Source of the DNA: an uncultured Acetatifactor sp.
GTDB taxonomy: Bacteria > Bacillota > Clostridia > Lachnospirales > Lachnospiraceae
Assembly: GCA_910589655.1 (NCBI GenBank)
Contig: CAJUTJ010000179.1
Span: 1-37,635 of the forward strand
Direction of reading: 5' to 3'
Length of the DNA: 37,635 bases
Positions 24,493 to 32,489 of this stretch are shown here, piece after piece. Below the pieces are notes generated by a model. That model was not told the DNA's origin. It did not search any database and was given only the letters and a program-made list of their open reading frames with translations. The translations under genes and the position numbers were made by a program. The stretch's first letter is position 1; every line of letters begins with the position of its first letter.

Positions 24493-24689
24493 GTTACTGT
24501 TCACTTCGTTCACAGCAACCTATGCACAGAAATCGCAAAACAGCGATTTCGCGCATGTCTGTCTCGGGTTTATCACGCAAAAACAGCGTTCTTCCGGCCT
24601 TACACCGATTCATTAATTGTTTGTGCCGCCGATGGCGGCATGACTGAAAGCGTGAAAACACCTCTCGGCGGCAGTGAGTGAACCGTAAC
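24493..24689 (+). repeat. Multi-hairpin GTTACTGTTCAC repeat (copy 3) with a nested insertion
   Basis: GTTACTGTTCACTTCG at the left and GAGTGAACCGTAAC at the right, with the hairpin GAAATCGC-AAAACA-GCGATTTC at 24529-24550. Compared with copy 2 it carries 64 extra bases (24590-24653), bounded by AGCGT on both sides and containing the 43-bp repeat also found at 3035-3077. The right end nearly touches the stop codon of the gene at 24691. Confidence 0.7.
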
Positions 24690-24690
24690 C

Positions 24691-25542
24691 TCAACTGGTC
24701 AGAAATTCCTTTAACAGAGCCTCCAGCTCCTCCTCAGTCACCTCTGCCGACTCCCTCGCCATGGTATCCGTGTCCACCCGTTCTTCCGCAGGTCTGTTTA
24801 TTCCGCCTCCCGTTCCGCTTTCCATCTCGATATCTCTCGCTTCTTCCAATGTAAGCCTGTCCACGGGCTGACGCAATCCCACGGGCGGCATATTGCCTAT
24901 GGGCATTAATTCTACCGTTCTGCGGCTCTGCCTGCCTCGGTTCCTGCCTGAGGAGCCGACCCTTTCGGTAAGCACTCTTCCGTCCGTTCCTGTTCCTCCG
25001 TAAAGCATCTCCATATCCTGTCTGGTGATGTCAATCCGCGGAGAAAGATGATTTTCCAGATAGTCTACCAGATTCACTTTCAAAATCCTCTTTTTCTTCT
25101 TCACGTCCACCACAGTGGAAACGGAAAAAAACAAATATAACCCGAAAAAGCTGACAATATAGAAAGGGAGAATATCTCCTAATGTCCGTCCTGCCATAAT
25201 GCTCCGGCAGACGCCCACTCCCGCAGCCACCACCGACAGAAGCATAGCCTGTCCCGAAAGATGATACAAGGTTTCGGCAGTGAGGGGCCCCAGTTTCATA
25301 CGATTTAAAAATTTGTCTACGAAGATGGGAATGTTCGCCACCCCGTTATTCATCTGATAACAATTTGCAAATTTTAGCTTACACTGTTTCAACATTTTGT
25401 TCTCTGTAGCAGCCATATTATCAGACTCTTTTATCATATTCTGGTACAGCATCCCCAGAACAATCCTTAGGAACACGCTGATAAGCAAGAACGACAGCAT
25501 AAAGACTGTTACAATTTTTTCTTCCTGAAATACACGAAACAT
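24691..25542 (-). CDS. Membrane protein of unknown function
   Basis: I do not recognise the family. Of 283 residues, a hydrophobic helix at about 10-31 (IVTVFMLSFLLISVFLRIVL) is followed by about 65 mostly polar residues with three cysteines (KQCKLKFANCYQMNNG is one group). Two further helices lie at about 95-115 and 125-150. A basic stretch (VDVKKKKRILKVN) follows, then a long low-complexity tail rich in Arg, Glu and Gly that ends in an acidic helix (EVTEEELEALLKEFL). The start at 25542 follows GAGGTG. The overall look is of a conserved Clostridial membrane protein with a disordered cytoplasmic tail. No neighbour suggests a role. Confidence 0.75.
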   Translation of the reverse strand: MFRVFQEEKIVTVFMLSFLLISVFLRIVLGMLYQNMIKESDNMAATENKMLKQCKLKFANCYQMNNGVANIPIFVDKFLNRMKLGPLTAETLYHLSGQAMLLSVVAAGVGVCRSIMAGRTLGDILPFYIVSFFGLYLFFSVSTVVDVKKKKRILKVNLVDYLENHLSPRIDITRQDMEMLYGGTGTDGRVLTERVGSSGRNRGRQSRRTVELMPIGNMPPVGLRQPVDRLTLEEARDIEMESGTGGGINRPAEERVDTDTMARESAEVTEEELEALLKEFLTS

Positions 25543-25800
25543 GACGCACCTCTTTTTCTTTCTGCAGTTTCCCATGCCCAGTCTTCCGGAAGTTTCCGGA
25601 CTGCAGGCGCTAAACCGCATAGCCTTCGCTGCTTTGTACCTTGACAAAACTCCGCACTTCCACAATCGGTGATGCAAACGACTTTGCATGGGAGTTTAGT
25701 TCATAAAGCATCAAAAGACAATCTTCCACTTATGTAATCGACTTTTGTATGATTATATTATAAAGCAGACATTCGTGTTTTCACAGAACTTTCCATCGCA

Positions 25801-27354
25801 TTATTCTTTGCATTTCAGACAAAAAAACTCAAAATCCGCCTTTTCCGACAATCCGGTCATATCATGGCAGTACATGCCGAAATATGCTCCTGTAAATCCT
25901 CTGCAGTGCTCATCCGTCAGAATCTGAGTGGTCTGTTCCCCGCCCGCCTGCTGCCAGTCCGCCCCGTTCAGGCTGTAGAAAAACGACACGCTCATTCCGT
26001 TCTCGGACACTTCCGCCCGAAGCCGGATATCCGTTCCCGAAGGCACGGAAACCGGAACCATTTCGTCCGACACCACACCGGTATCGCTTTTAATCAATGT
26101 CAGAACCGAGCCCCCTTCTTCTGTGGCCGTCTTTCCCAAAATGTAAAAATTCATGGCATCATACAGATAGGCCAGTCCTGCCAGCTGCTCCGGGTACTTG
26201 GGTTCAAAGCTCATCTGCGTCTCCGCACTGCAGCATATCTGCTGCTGCCTGACTCCCAGAAGGGATACTCTATGCAGCGAGTTCAAGGATTCCTGCCCTG
26301 TCAGTCTGACATGGCCTTTTCTGGCGGTACAGTCTGCAAAGGTATGATAATCCACTCTGGGAGAGCCGTAACGGACATGAAGCTGCGGCGTGTCAAAATC
26401 ATCAAAGAATCCCTTTCCGTCGTCCTCCATGCATACTTCTTCAAGCCCCGAAGGAGCCTCCGTCTCATTTCCGGCGTAACGCCCTCCCTCCTTCAGCTTA
26501 AGCCAGCCGTCCTGACTCCAGACCATTTTCTGGATGGCCGTCTCTCTGCCTAAAGTGCACCATTTCTCCCCGTTCAAAGGTCTGGAACATAGATGCACCA
26601 TATACCATTCCCCATTTTGTGTTTCCACAATATCCGCATGACCGCATTTCTGCAATGAATTCATATCCTCCTTGCGGGAGGTCAAAATAGGATTATCCGG
26701 CGCAGTTTCAAAGGGGCCCCAGACGGTCTTGGCTCTGGCCATTGTCACGCAATGATTATAGCCGGTGCCCCCTTCCGCCACAATCAGGTAATACCAATCC
26801 CCTATATGATACATATGGGGGCCTTCCGTCACCCCTATTTCCGAGCCGCCGTATACCTTTCTACGCTCTCCGGTCAAACGATACTCCTCATCCAGCTCCT
26901 GAACCAGAATTCCCTTGAAGCCGTTTACCATATTGATTAAATATTTCTTCCCGTCAGTGTCATGGAATAAGGAAGGGTCAAACCCTATGCTGTTTAAGTA
27001 GACCGGATCCGACCACTCCCCGTATATGTCATCCGTGTACACCAAATAATTATGGGTATTGTAAAACCGTCCCTTTTTTGTCTTTACATCGGTATAAACC
27101 AGAAAAAACCTTTTACCGTCATAGCTCAGGCAAGGCGCCCACACACCTCCCGAAGTCGGATCTCCGATTAGGTTCAGCTGGCTCTCCCGGCGCAGCGGAG
27201 ACGGTATCTGTTCCCAGTGCCGCAGATCCTTAGAGTGAAATAATCTTACACCGGGCCACCACTCAAAGGTGGAAGTGGCAATAAAGTAGTCCTGTCCTAC
27301 CCTAATAATGCTTGGATCAGGGCAAAACCCTCTCAAAATAGGATTCTGTATCAT
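25801..27354 (-). CDS. Glycoside hydrolase family 43 (beta-xylosidase / arabinofuranosidase type)
   Basis: Removes xylose or arabinose from plant-cell-wall oligosaccharides, probably inside the cell since no signal peptide is visible. Of 517 residues, the five-bladed propeller spans about 1-310 with the catalytic trio of the family: D13 (FCPDPS), D126 (IGFDPSLF) and E177 (VTEGPHMY). The C-terminal beta-sandwich of xylosidase-type GH43 follows (FDDFDTPQLHVRYGSPR onward, and YLYDAMNFYILGK). The start at 27354 follows GGAGGT by five bases. Its leader hairpin is described at 27361. It is divergent from the GH28 gene at 27730, so the two may share control over 375 bases of intergenic DNA. Confidence 0.95.
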   Translation of the reverse strand: MIQNPILRGFCPDPSIIRVGQDYFIATSTFEWWPGVRLFHSKDLRHWEQIPSPLRRESQLNLIGDPTSGGVWAPCLSYDGKRFFLVYTDVKTKKGRFYNTHNYLVYTDDIYGEWSDPVYLNSIGFDPSLFHDTDGKKYLINMVNGFKGILVQELDEEYRLTGERRKVYGGSEIGVTEGPHMYHIGDWYYLIVAEGGTGYNHCVTMARAKTVWGPFETAPDNPILTSRKEDMNSLQKCGHADIVETQNGEWYMVHLCSRPLNGEKWCTLGRETAIQKMVWSQDGWLKLKEGGRYAGNETEAPSGLEEVCMEDDGKGFFDDFDTPQLHVRYGSPRVDYHTFADCTARKGHVRLTGQESLNSLHRVSLLGVRQQQICCSAETQMSFEPKYPEQLAGLAYLYDAMNFYILGKTATEEGGSVLTLIKSDTGVVSDEMVPVSVPSGTDIRLRAEVSENGMSVSFFYSLNGADWQQAGGEQTTQILTDEHCRGFTGAYFGMYCHDMTGLSEKADFEFFCLKCKE

Positions 27355-27360
27355 ACTATA

Positions 27361-27394
27361 CCTCCATGATTCCGCTCTGCGGAATCTCAAATCA
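27361..27394 (-). promoter_or_regulatory. Hairpin leader abutting the ribosome-binding site (member b)
   Basis: On the minus strand: TGATTTGAG, GATTCCGC-AGA-GCGGAATC, AT, GGAGGT, ATAGT, ATG. The stem is a perfect 8 bp with a three-base loop, placed two bases before the ribosome-binding site. The upstream nine bases equal those of member a at 24318-24326. Confidence 0.7.
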
Positions 27395-27535
27395 AAATGA
27401 AAAATGTCGTATTCCGGGCATTTTTCGGCGTGAAATTTAGTGCTTCTCCCGCGAAGTCAAAATTGCGTTCCTATGCGATTTTGCGAGACATGCGGGTGCC
27501 AAAACGCATTCTTCCGGCGTTTTGTGTACATTCTC

Positions 27536-27567
27536 GTAACGGTTCAGCGCCTTGTCTGAACTGTTAC
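27536..27567. repeat. Palindrome shared with 19621-19670
   Basis: GTAACGGTTCA at 27536-27546 and TGAACTGTTAC at 27557-27567, one mismatch in eleven. It matches the core of the palindrome at 19621-19670. It lies in the 27391-27729 gap upstream of GH28, whose other content is the tandem repeat at 27585 and no gene. Confidence 0.6.
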
Positions 27568-27584
27568 AGCAACACTTCGGTTGA

Positions 27585-27623
27585 TGTCAATTTTCGGATG
27601 ACAATTTTCGGATGACAATTTTC
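27585..27623 (+). repeat. Short tandem repeat upstream of the GH28 gene
   Basis: TGTCAATTTTCGGA, TGACAATTTTCGGA, TGACAATTTTC: 2.8 units of 14 bp, about 100 bases before the GH28 start. It could be a set of regulator sites or simple slippage. Confidence 0.75.
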
Positions 27624-27729
27624 TTACAATCTCATCTGTTTTTTGTCTCCTTTTATGATATACTTATTTTCAAATAGATTCAAGGTTACAAATCACCACT
27701 TGGCAAATTGCTTTGAAACGGAGGTAACA

Positions 27730-29046
27730 ATGATTTATAAAGTATCTGATTTCGGCGCCGTCGGCGACGGCGTACATAACGATACCGCTGCCCTTCAGGC
27801 GGCAGTGGACTCCTGCCATAAAAACGGCGGCGGACAAGTCCTGTTGGAAGGCGGGCACACCTACCGCTGCGGCACACTGATTCTGCAATCCTACGTGGAG
27901 CTTCATCTGGAAATGGGAGCGGTGTTAAAAGCAAGCGATTCTCTCGAAGACTTTAATCTGCTCGGCAGGGGCGCCGTCTCCACCGCAAAGGTCACTACCC
28001 CCACCTACGCTGACTGTGAGTATTCCGGAGGTCCTTCGCTCTTCTTTCTATATGCAAAGGACTGTGAATATGTGTCCCTTACAGGTTTCGGCAAGATTGA
28101 CGGTAATCAGGAAATATTTTACGGCGCCGTCACCCCATGGCACATTGACGGCAGCTTTTACCCCAGAGTGCCTTTGCTTTTTTTAGAGAATGTGCGGCAT
28201 CTGACTCTGCATCAAGTCACCTTGACAGGCAGCGGCTTTTGGACCACTCATTTGGTAGGATGCGAGGATGTGCTGATTGACGGGATCCGCATTTTAAATG
28301 ACCTGCGTCTGGCCAACTGTGACGGAATCGACCCCGACCACTGTAAAAACGTGCGGATTACCAACTGCCACATAGAAAGCGCCGATGACTGCATTGTGTT
28401 TAAAAACACGGAAAATGCCGCAAAATACGGCCCCTGTGAGAATATTGTGGTTTCCGGCTGTACCCTTACCTCCACCAGCGCCGCCATCAAGTTCGGCACG
28501 GAGAGCGTTTCACCGTTCCGGAATATCTCGGTGCAGAATTGTATCATCAGCCGTACCAACAGAGGAATCTCCATGCAGCTCAGAGATACGGGAAATATGG
28601 AAAATATTACGTTCTCCAATATAAACATTGACACCAGACAGTTTTCCGACCGCCACTGGTGGGGTAAGGCAGAGCCAATCGCCATTACTGCCGTGAAACG
28701 GAAGGAAGAAACAAAAGTCGGAACCATAAAGAATGTCACCTTTGAAAATATAAACTGCATCGGTGAAAACGGAATTTTGCTCTACGGCGATCCGGAGATA
28801 AATATCGGCAATATCACCTTCCGCAATATTTCCGTAAAGCTGGAAAAGCGCACTGACTGGCCTAAGGGCATTCTTGATCTGCGCCCCTGTGTGGGAAGCG
28901 GCCTGACGGAAGGGACAGTACACTGTTTTTATGCCCATAACGCCAAAAACATCACTCTGGATGACGTGCGTTTTACCGTAGATGACAGCATGAAAGAATA
29001 CGTTTCCGAGGAAACGGTATTTGAGGAGTGTGAAAATATGCATTGA
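27730..29046 (+). CDS. Glycoside hydrolase family 28 (polygalacturonase-related) protein
   Basis: A right-handed beta-helix pectin-acting enzyme of 438 residues. The N-terminus KVSDFGAVGDGVHNDTAAL is a landmark of the pectin-lyase fold. The GH28 acidic residues are present as NCDGID (D198, D201) and ADDC (D219-D220). The usual GHG motif is replaced by IKFGTES at 253-259, and the RIK motif by RGISMQ at 278-283, so its specificity probably differs from simple polygalacturonase. The start at 27730 follows ACGGAGGT; an earlier in-frame ATG is 87 bases upstream without a good site. No signal peptide, so it probably acts on imported fragments. It is divergent from the GH43 gene. Confidence 0.92.
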   Translation: MIYKVSDFGAVGDGVHNDTAALQAAVDSCHKNGGGQVLLEGGHTYRCGTLILQSYVELHLEMGAVLKASDSLEDFNLLGRGAVSTAKVTTPTYADCEYSGGPSLFFLYAKDCEYVSLTGFGKIDGNQEIFYGAVTPWHIDGSFYPRVPLLFLENVRHLTLHQVTLTGSGFWTTHLVGCEDVLIDGIRILNDLRLANCDGIDPDHCKNVRITNCHIESADDCIVFKNTENAAKYGPCENIVVSGCTLTSTSAAIKFGTESVSPFRNISVQNCIISRTNRGISMQLRDTGNMENITFSNINIDTRQFSDRHWWGKAEPIAITAVKRKEETKVGTIKNVTFENINCIGENGILLYGDPEINIGNITFRNISVKLEKRTDWPKGILDLRPCVGSGLTEGTVHCFYAHNAKNITLDDVRFTVDDSMKEYVSEETVFEECENMH

Positions 29047-29155
29047 GTTTCGACGCGTTTTACAGTACACTCCGCGCAAGTTGATAATTATCCTATGTGT
29101 ATCATAAAACGAGTTATTGCTCCAATTGTTATGCTATTTTTGAACAAAGTGCACT

Positions 29156-29177
29156 CTCCTCATATGAACATGAGGAG
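29156..29177 (+). terminator. Hairpin after the GH28 gene
   Basis: CTCCTCAT, ATGAAC, ATGAGGAG: a perfect 8-bp stem 110 bases past the stop, followed loosely by TGTCTTTT. It is probably a terminator, though the T-run is not immediate. Confidence 0.5.
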
Positions 29178-29252
29178 CCTGATGTCTTTTAAAAAATAAA
29201 ATAATATAATTCTGTATGGAACATATACTTTAATCAATGGAGAAAAAATATT

Positions 29253-29996
29253 ATGAATAAAAAAATTCTTTATAGCATCTGTTTATTAAATGCGATGTTA
29301 TTGAGCAGCGGCTGCGCATATCAGTCATTTGATCTCCCTCAGCACAGTTCAATACACTTTGAAGAAACTTCTTTAGAAGCCGGTGATATGCAGTCAGATA
29401 ACGGTTTTGCACCGCTTCCAAACGAAAATAACGGCATATCTGTATACGAAAACCAAGAGCTAGGATTGGAAATAAATTATATTCCGGGTTCACAGGGAAA
29501 TTATATTATTACACGGGGCTCACAGAGTCAAGAATATAATATCGGATATGAACCAGACGCTGTTGAAAGCCTGACGATAACACCTTGGGACAGCAATTCC
29601 TTGTTCTTAGTATGTCATTTAACCTTTGCCGACAAAAAATGCCAACGCTATATTATAAACAGCGAAATGCTCTCGGAAATTATGATTTATGATCCCTTAG
29701 AGACTGCCAAAGCGAGAATAAGCCGGGAGATTATAGAAAATAATGGAAGCTTATGTCTCTATATAAATCAGGAATCCACAGGTATCTTCGCAGACCAGCG
29801 AGAAACTTTGGAAATGCTGGGCCATAACATAAGACCTTTAAATGATATTTTGTTTCATTCGGAAGACGGTTCTTTTCTGTGTGACGTTCCACTGGCAATT
29901 TATGAGAATGAAAAAATAGGTTTCATACGCTTATACTATGAATTTGACGGAGTGGGTATGAACTGCATAAATGCAGAATTCCTGCCGCCGAATTAA
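29253..29996 (+). CDS. Lipoprotein of unknown function
   Basis: A 247-residue exported protein with a lipoprotein signal (KKILYSICLLNAMLLSSGC) and the lipid-carrying cysteine at residue 21. The mature part is acidic and polar, with no motif I recognise. It has several beta-like stretches (LGLEINYIPGSQGNYIITRG, SLFLVCHLTF) and a C-terminal segment GFIRLYYEFDGVGMNCINAE. The ATG follows TGGAGAAAAA. It stands alone between two hairpins and looks AT-rich compared with the neighbouring GH28 and MurG genes. It would be anchored on the outer face of the membrane. Confidence 0.8.
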   Translation: MNKKILYSICLLNAMLLSSGCAYQSFDLPQHSSIHFEETSLEAGDMQSDNGFAPLPNENNGISVYENQELGLEINYIPGSQGNYIITRGSQSQEYNIGYEPDAVESLTITPWDSNSLFLVCHLTFADKKCQRYIINSEMLSEIMIYDPLETAKARISREIIENNGSLCLYINQESTGIFADQRETLEMLGHNIRPLNDILFHSEDGSFLCDVPLAIYENEKIGFIRLYYEFDGVGMNCINAEFLPPN

Positions 29997-30029
29997 AACA
30001 CATGTCCCGATACCCCAACAGCCATTAAA

Positions 30030-30098
30030 GGCTGCCGAATAATACAATTTCACCGGCATAGGAATTTTTTCGGCCGTGAAAGACTATTTTCGGCAGCC
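30030..30098 (+). terminator. Long terminator hairpin after the lipoprotein gene
   Basis: GGCTGCCGAA at 30030-30039 pairs with TTCGGCAGCC at 30089-30098, with an inner TTTCAC/GTGAAA pairing. It is followed by GTTTCTTTCTG. It lies 34 bases past the lipoprotein stop. Confidence 0.7.
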
Positions 30099-30110
30099 GT
30101 TTCTTTCTGA

Positions 30111-30139
30111 TTGCACATTTTGTAAAAATCTGCTAAAGT
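30111..30139 (+). promoter_or_regulatory. Possible promoter of the TSCPD-murG unit
   Basis: TTGCAC at 30111-30116, a 17-base spacer, and TAAAGT at 30134-30139. The boxes match the sigma-A consensus only partly. The site lies right after the terminator and 40 bases before the TSCPD gene. Confidence 0.4.
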
Positions 30140-30178
30140 ATACATAATTAAAAAAGTCGAAAAAAGGAGATGCTATCT

Positions 30179-30415
30179 ATGACATATAAGACAGAAGGCA
30201 CTTGTTCACAGTTAATCGAAATCGAATTGAAGGACGGCGTCATAGACTCCGTGAAATTTACCGGAGGCTGTAACGGCAATCTGCAAGGCGTCAGCGCTCT
30301 GGTGAAGGGCATGAAGCCGGAAGACGTAATCGCAAAATGCAAGGGAATCCGCTGTGGGTTTAAATCCACTTCCTGCCCCGACCAGCTGGCGCGGGCATTG
30401 GAAAGTATGCTGTGA
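30179..30415 (+). CDS. TSCPD domain protein (TIGR03905 type)
   Basis: A 78-residue cytoplasmic protein made of one TSCPD domain, the domain also found at the C-terminus of some class II ribonucleotide reductases. The hallmark SCPDQLARAL is near the end. Four cysteines (CSQLIEIE, GGCNGN, KCKGIRCG region) could bind metal. The length is usual for the stand-alone family, whose role is not established. The ATG at 30179 follows GGAG by nine bases; a nearer ATG at 30170 overlaps that site. It precedes murG by 89 bases on the same strand. Confidence 0.9.
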   Translation: MTYKTEGTCSQLIEIELKDGVIDSVKFTGGCNGNLQGVSALVKGMKPEDVIAKCKGIRCGFKSTSCPDQLARALESML

Positions 30416-30504
30416 CGGACCATCCGATTATACAAAGTATTCTTTGATGTGCTTATGTTTGCGGCTTATGTTTGTCCGGTGATGCCGCGGAAATGAGGAT
30501 TAGA

Positions 30505-31575
30505 ATGAAAAAGATTGTTTTAACGGGGGGCGGTACGGCGGGACATGTCACACCTAACATCGCTTTGCTGCCCGCTTTGCAGAAGGCCGGATATGAGATT
30601 ACTTACATGGGCTCTTATGACGGCATAGAAAAAAAATTGGTTGCGGATTTCAACATTTCCTATGTGGGAATTTCCACCGGAAAATTTCGCCGCTATCTCG
30701 ATTTGAGAAATTTTACCGATCCCTTTCGTGTCATTAAGGGCTTTTCCGAAGCGCGGAAATTTCTGAAGTCTTATCAACCCGACGTGGTGTTTTCCAAGGG
30801 CGGTTTTGTAAGTGTCCCTGTGGTGCGCGCTGCCGCTTCACTGGGAATCCCCTGTATTATCCACGAATCGGATATGACCCCCGGACTTGCCAACAAGCTT
30901 TGTATTTCGGCAGCTGCAAAAATTTGTTGTAATTTCCCGGAAACGCTTAAGCTCTTGCCGGAAAATAAGGCCGTGCTGACCGGCTCTCCCATTCGTTCGG
31001 AGCTGTCTCAGGGCAATAAACTGGCGGGATTGGATCTATGCGGCTTTACTGCCAACAAGCCCGTCATCATGGTAATCGGCGGAAGCTTGGGCGCCGCCAA
31101 TGTAAATAAGGCAGTCCGCGACGCTCTGCCCAAATTATTAGAGGATTTTCAGGTAGTTCATATCTGTGGTAAGGATAAAATGGATAATTTGCTGCTCACC
31201 ACCCCCGGCTATAAGCAGTTCGAGTATGTGAAGGCAGAGTTAAAAGACTTATTCGCCATGGCGGATCTTGTGATTTCCCGGGCGGGTGCAAACGCCATCT
31301 GCGAACTTTTGGCTTTAAAAAAGCCCAATATCCTGATTCCTCTGCCCGCTTCCAGCAGCAGAGGCGATCAGATCTTAAACGCACAGTCTTTTGAAGCACA
31401 GGGATTTTCCATTGTGATAAATGAAGATGACCTGCTTACGGATTTGCTGGTGGACAGAGTTCACGAATTGTACTTTACCAGACAGACTTATTTTGAAGCC
31501 ATGAACCGGAGCGGCCAGATAGATTCCATCAAAACCATTATAGGACTGCTGGACAGGGCGGTACAGGCGGATTAA
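30505..31575 (+). CDS. murG: UDP-N-acetylglucosamine--muramyl-pentapeptide undecaprenol GlcNAc transferase (MurG)
   Basis: Adds N-acetylglucosamine to lipid I to make lipid II at the inner face of the membrane, the last cytoplasmic step of peptidoglycan precursor synthesis. It has 356 residues, as usual. The N-terminal acceptor motif GGGTAGHVTPN is at 8-18. FSKGGFVSVPVV and HESDMTPGLANKL follow, then the donor-domain motif GGSLGAANVN and the UDP-GlcNAc-binding stretch SRAGANAICELLALKKPNILIP. The start at 30505 follows GAGGA. It lies outside any division/cell-wall cluster here, with no mur or fts neighbours, which is a common arrangement in Clostridia. The last codons are repeated downstream at 31611. 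Confidence 0.95.
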   Translation: MKKIVLTGGGTAGHVTPNIALLPALQKAGYEITYMGSYDGIEKKLVADFNISYVGISTGKFRRYLDLRNFTDPFRVIKGFSEARKFLKSYQPDVVFSKGGFVSVPVVRAAASLGIPCIIHESDMTPGLANKLCISAAAKICCNFPETLKLLPENKAVLTGSPIRSELSQGNKLAGLDLCGFTANKPVIMVIGGSLGAANVNKAVRDALPKLLEDFQVVHICGKDKMDNLLLTTPGYKQFEYVKAELKDLFAMADLVISRAGANAICELLALKKPNILIPLPASSSRGDQILNAQSFEAQGFSIVINEDDLLTDLLVDRVHELYFTRQTYFEAMNRSGQIDSIKTIIGLLDRAVQAD

Positions 31576-31644
31576 TCCCTTTATAATCCGCATCCGTCAG
31601 GGCGTGTTCTACTGCCGGACGGGACGGCACAGGCGGATTAATCC
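31545..31644 (+). repeat. 34-bp direct repeat covering the end of murG
   Basis: 31545-31578 and 31611-31644 match at 30 of 34 positions, all four differences being transitions. The first copy includes the murG stop codon. The spacing of 66 bases keeps the same frame and reproduces the QAD-stop ending. Within the first copy GCGGATTA at 31567-31574 pairs with TAATCCGC at 31584-31591, a hairpin at the gene end. Confidence 0.75.
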
Positions 31645-31733
31645 GGCTTGCTGAATACACACATGTTAGACTATAGCCTATTATGCCTGCACGTTTAAGG
31701 CGTAAATTAGGTGTATCAGACAATACTTCACAT

Positions 31734-32294
31734 TTAAAGCAGGCTTTCGTCATACATAGCCCTGTCCCCGCCGATGAACTTGGCCCGGGTGCGCGCACAG
31801 ACCACATGTGCATCCCCGATTTGTTTGGTACGGATGCGAACCGGCACTGCCACGCTTTTCAAGTGCATACCGATCAAAGTATCCCCGATATCCATTCCTG
31901 CGTGAGCCTTAATATGCTCCACTGCCACAGGGTGCTCCAAAGATCTATATGCCGCCGTGGCAAAGGAGCCGCCTGCCTTGGGCTGGGGCACTACGTTCAC
32001 CGTTTCCAGACCGTATTTTTCCGCCGCGTCCTGTTCCACGATCAGAGCGCGGTTTAAATGTTCGCAGCATTGCGCCGCCAGAAATACGCCCGCCTCCTGT
32101 GTGGCCTGATAAATATTTCCGAAGACTGCCTCCGCCAGCTCAGGACTGGAAAAGGTGCCTATGCTCGCACCCCCTACTTCGCTGGTGGAACAGCCTACTA
32201 CAAAGAGAGCTCCTTCCGGCAGCCGTGCCGCTTCCAGAATCTCCTTTGCAGCCCTATATGCCTCTTCTCCGACAATCGTCATATCCTCTGTCAT
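31734..32294 (-). CDS. TIGR01440 / DUF436 family protein (YwlG-like)
   Basis: A cytoplasmic protein of 186 residues, equal in plan to B. subtilis YwlG. Family stretches are plain: FVVGCSTSEVGGASIGT near residues 31-47, AAQCCEHLNRALIVE, VPQPKAGGSFATAAY, HAGMDIGDTLIGMHLKSVAVPVR and ARTRAKFIGGDRA. The biochemical role is not established. The start at 32294 follows GGAG by six bases; the frame extends upstream but without a good site. It converges with murG across the repeat at 31545-31644 and is the only gene on its strand until 32490. Confidence 0.93.
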   Translation of the reverse strand: MTEDMTIVGEEAYRAAKEILEAARLPEGALFVVGCSTSEVGGASIGTFSSPELAEAVFGNIYQATQEAGVFLAAQCCEHLNRALIVEQDAAEKYGLETVNVVPQPKAGGSFATAAYRSLEHPVAVEHIKAHAGMDIGDTLIGMHLKSVAVPVRIRTKQIGDAHVVCARTRAKFIGGDRAMYDESLL

Positions 32295-32489
32295 GATACA
32301 CTCCTTATTTAAATATCTGTCTGCAACACCGTAAAATCTTGCTCCGGCCTGCTTCGCCTGCAATTATCTTCCCTTCGGCTGTATATTTATTCTGTGTTCT
32401 CATCGCAAGCTATTTTAAACACAGGCGATAAATGAATCTCACCCCACACTGCCAAACAGACTGTCACCGGAGGGACTCTTCTCTTACGT

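Noticed and set aside
28248..28760. Antisense open frame of 170 codons over the GH28 gene
   Set aside because: It mirrors the GH28 coding sequence and has no start signal or family features.
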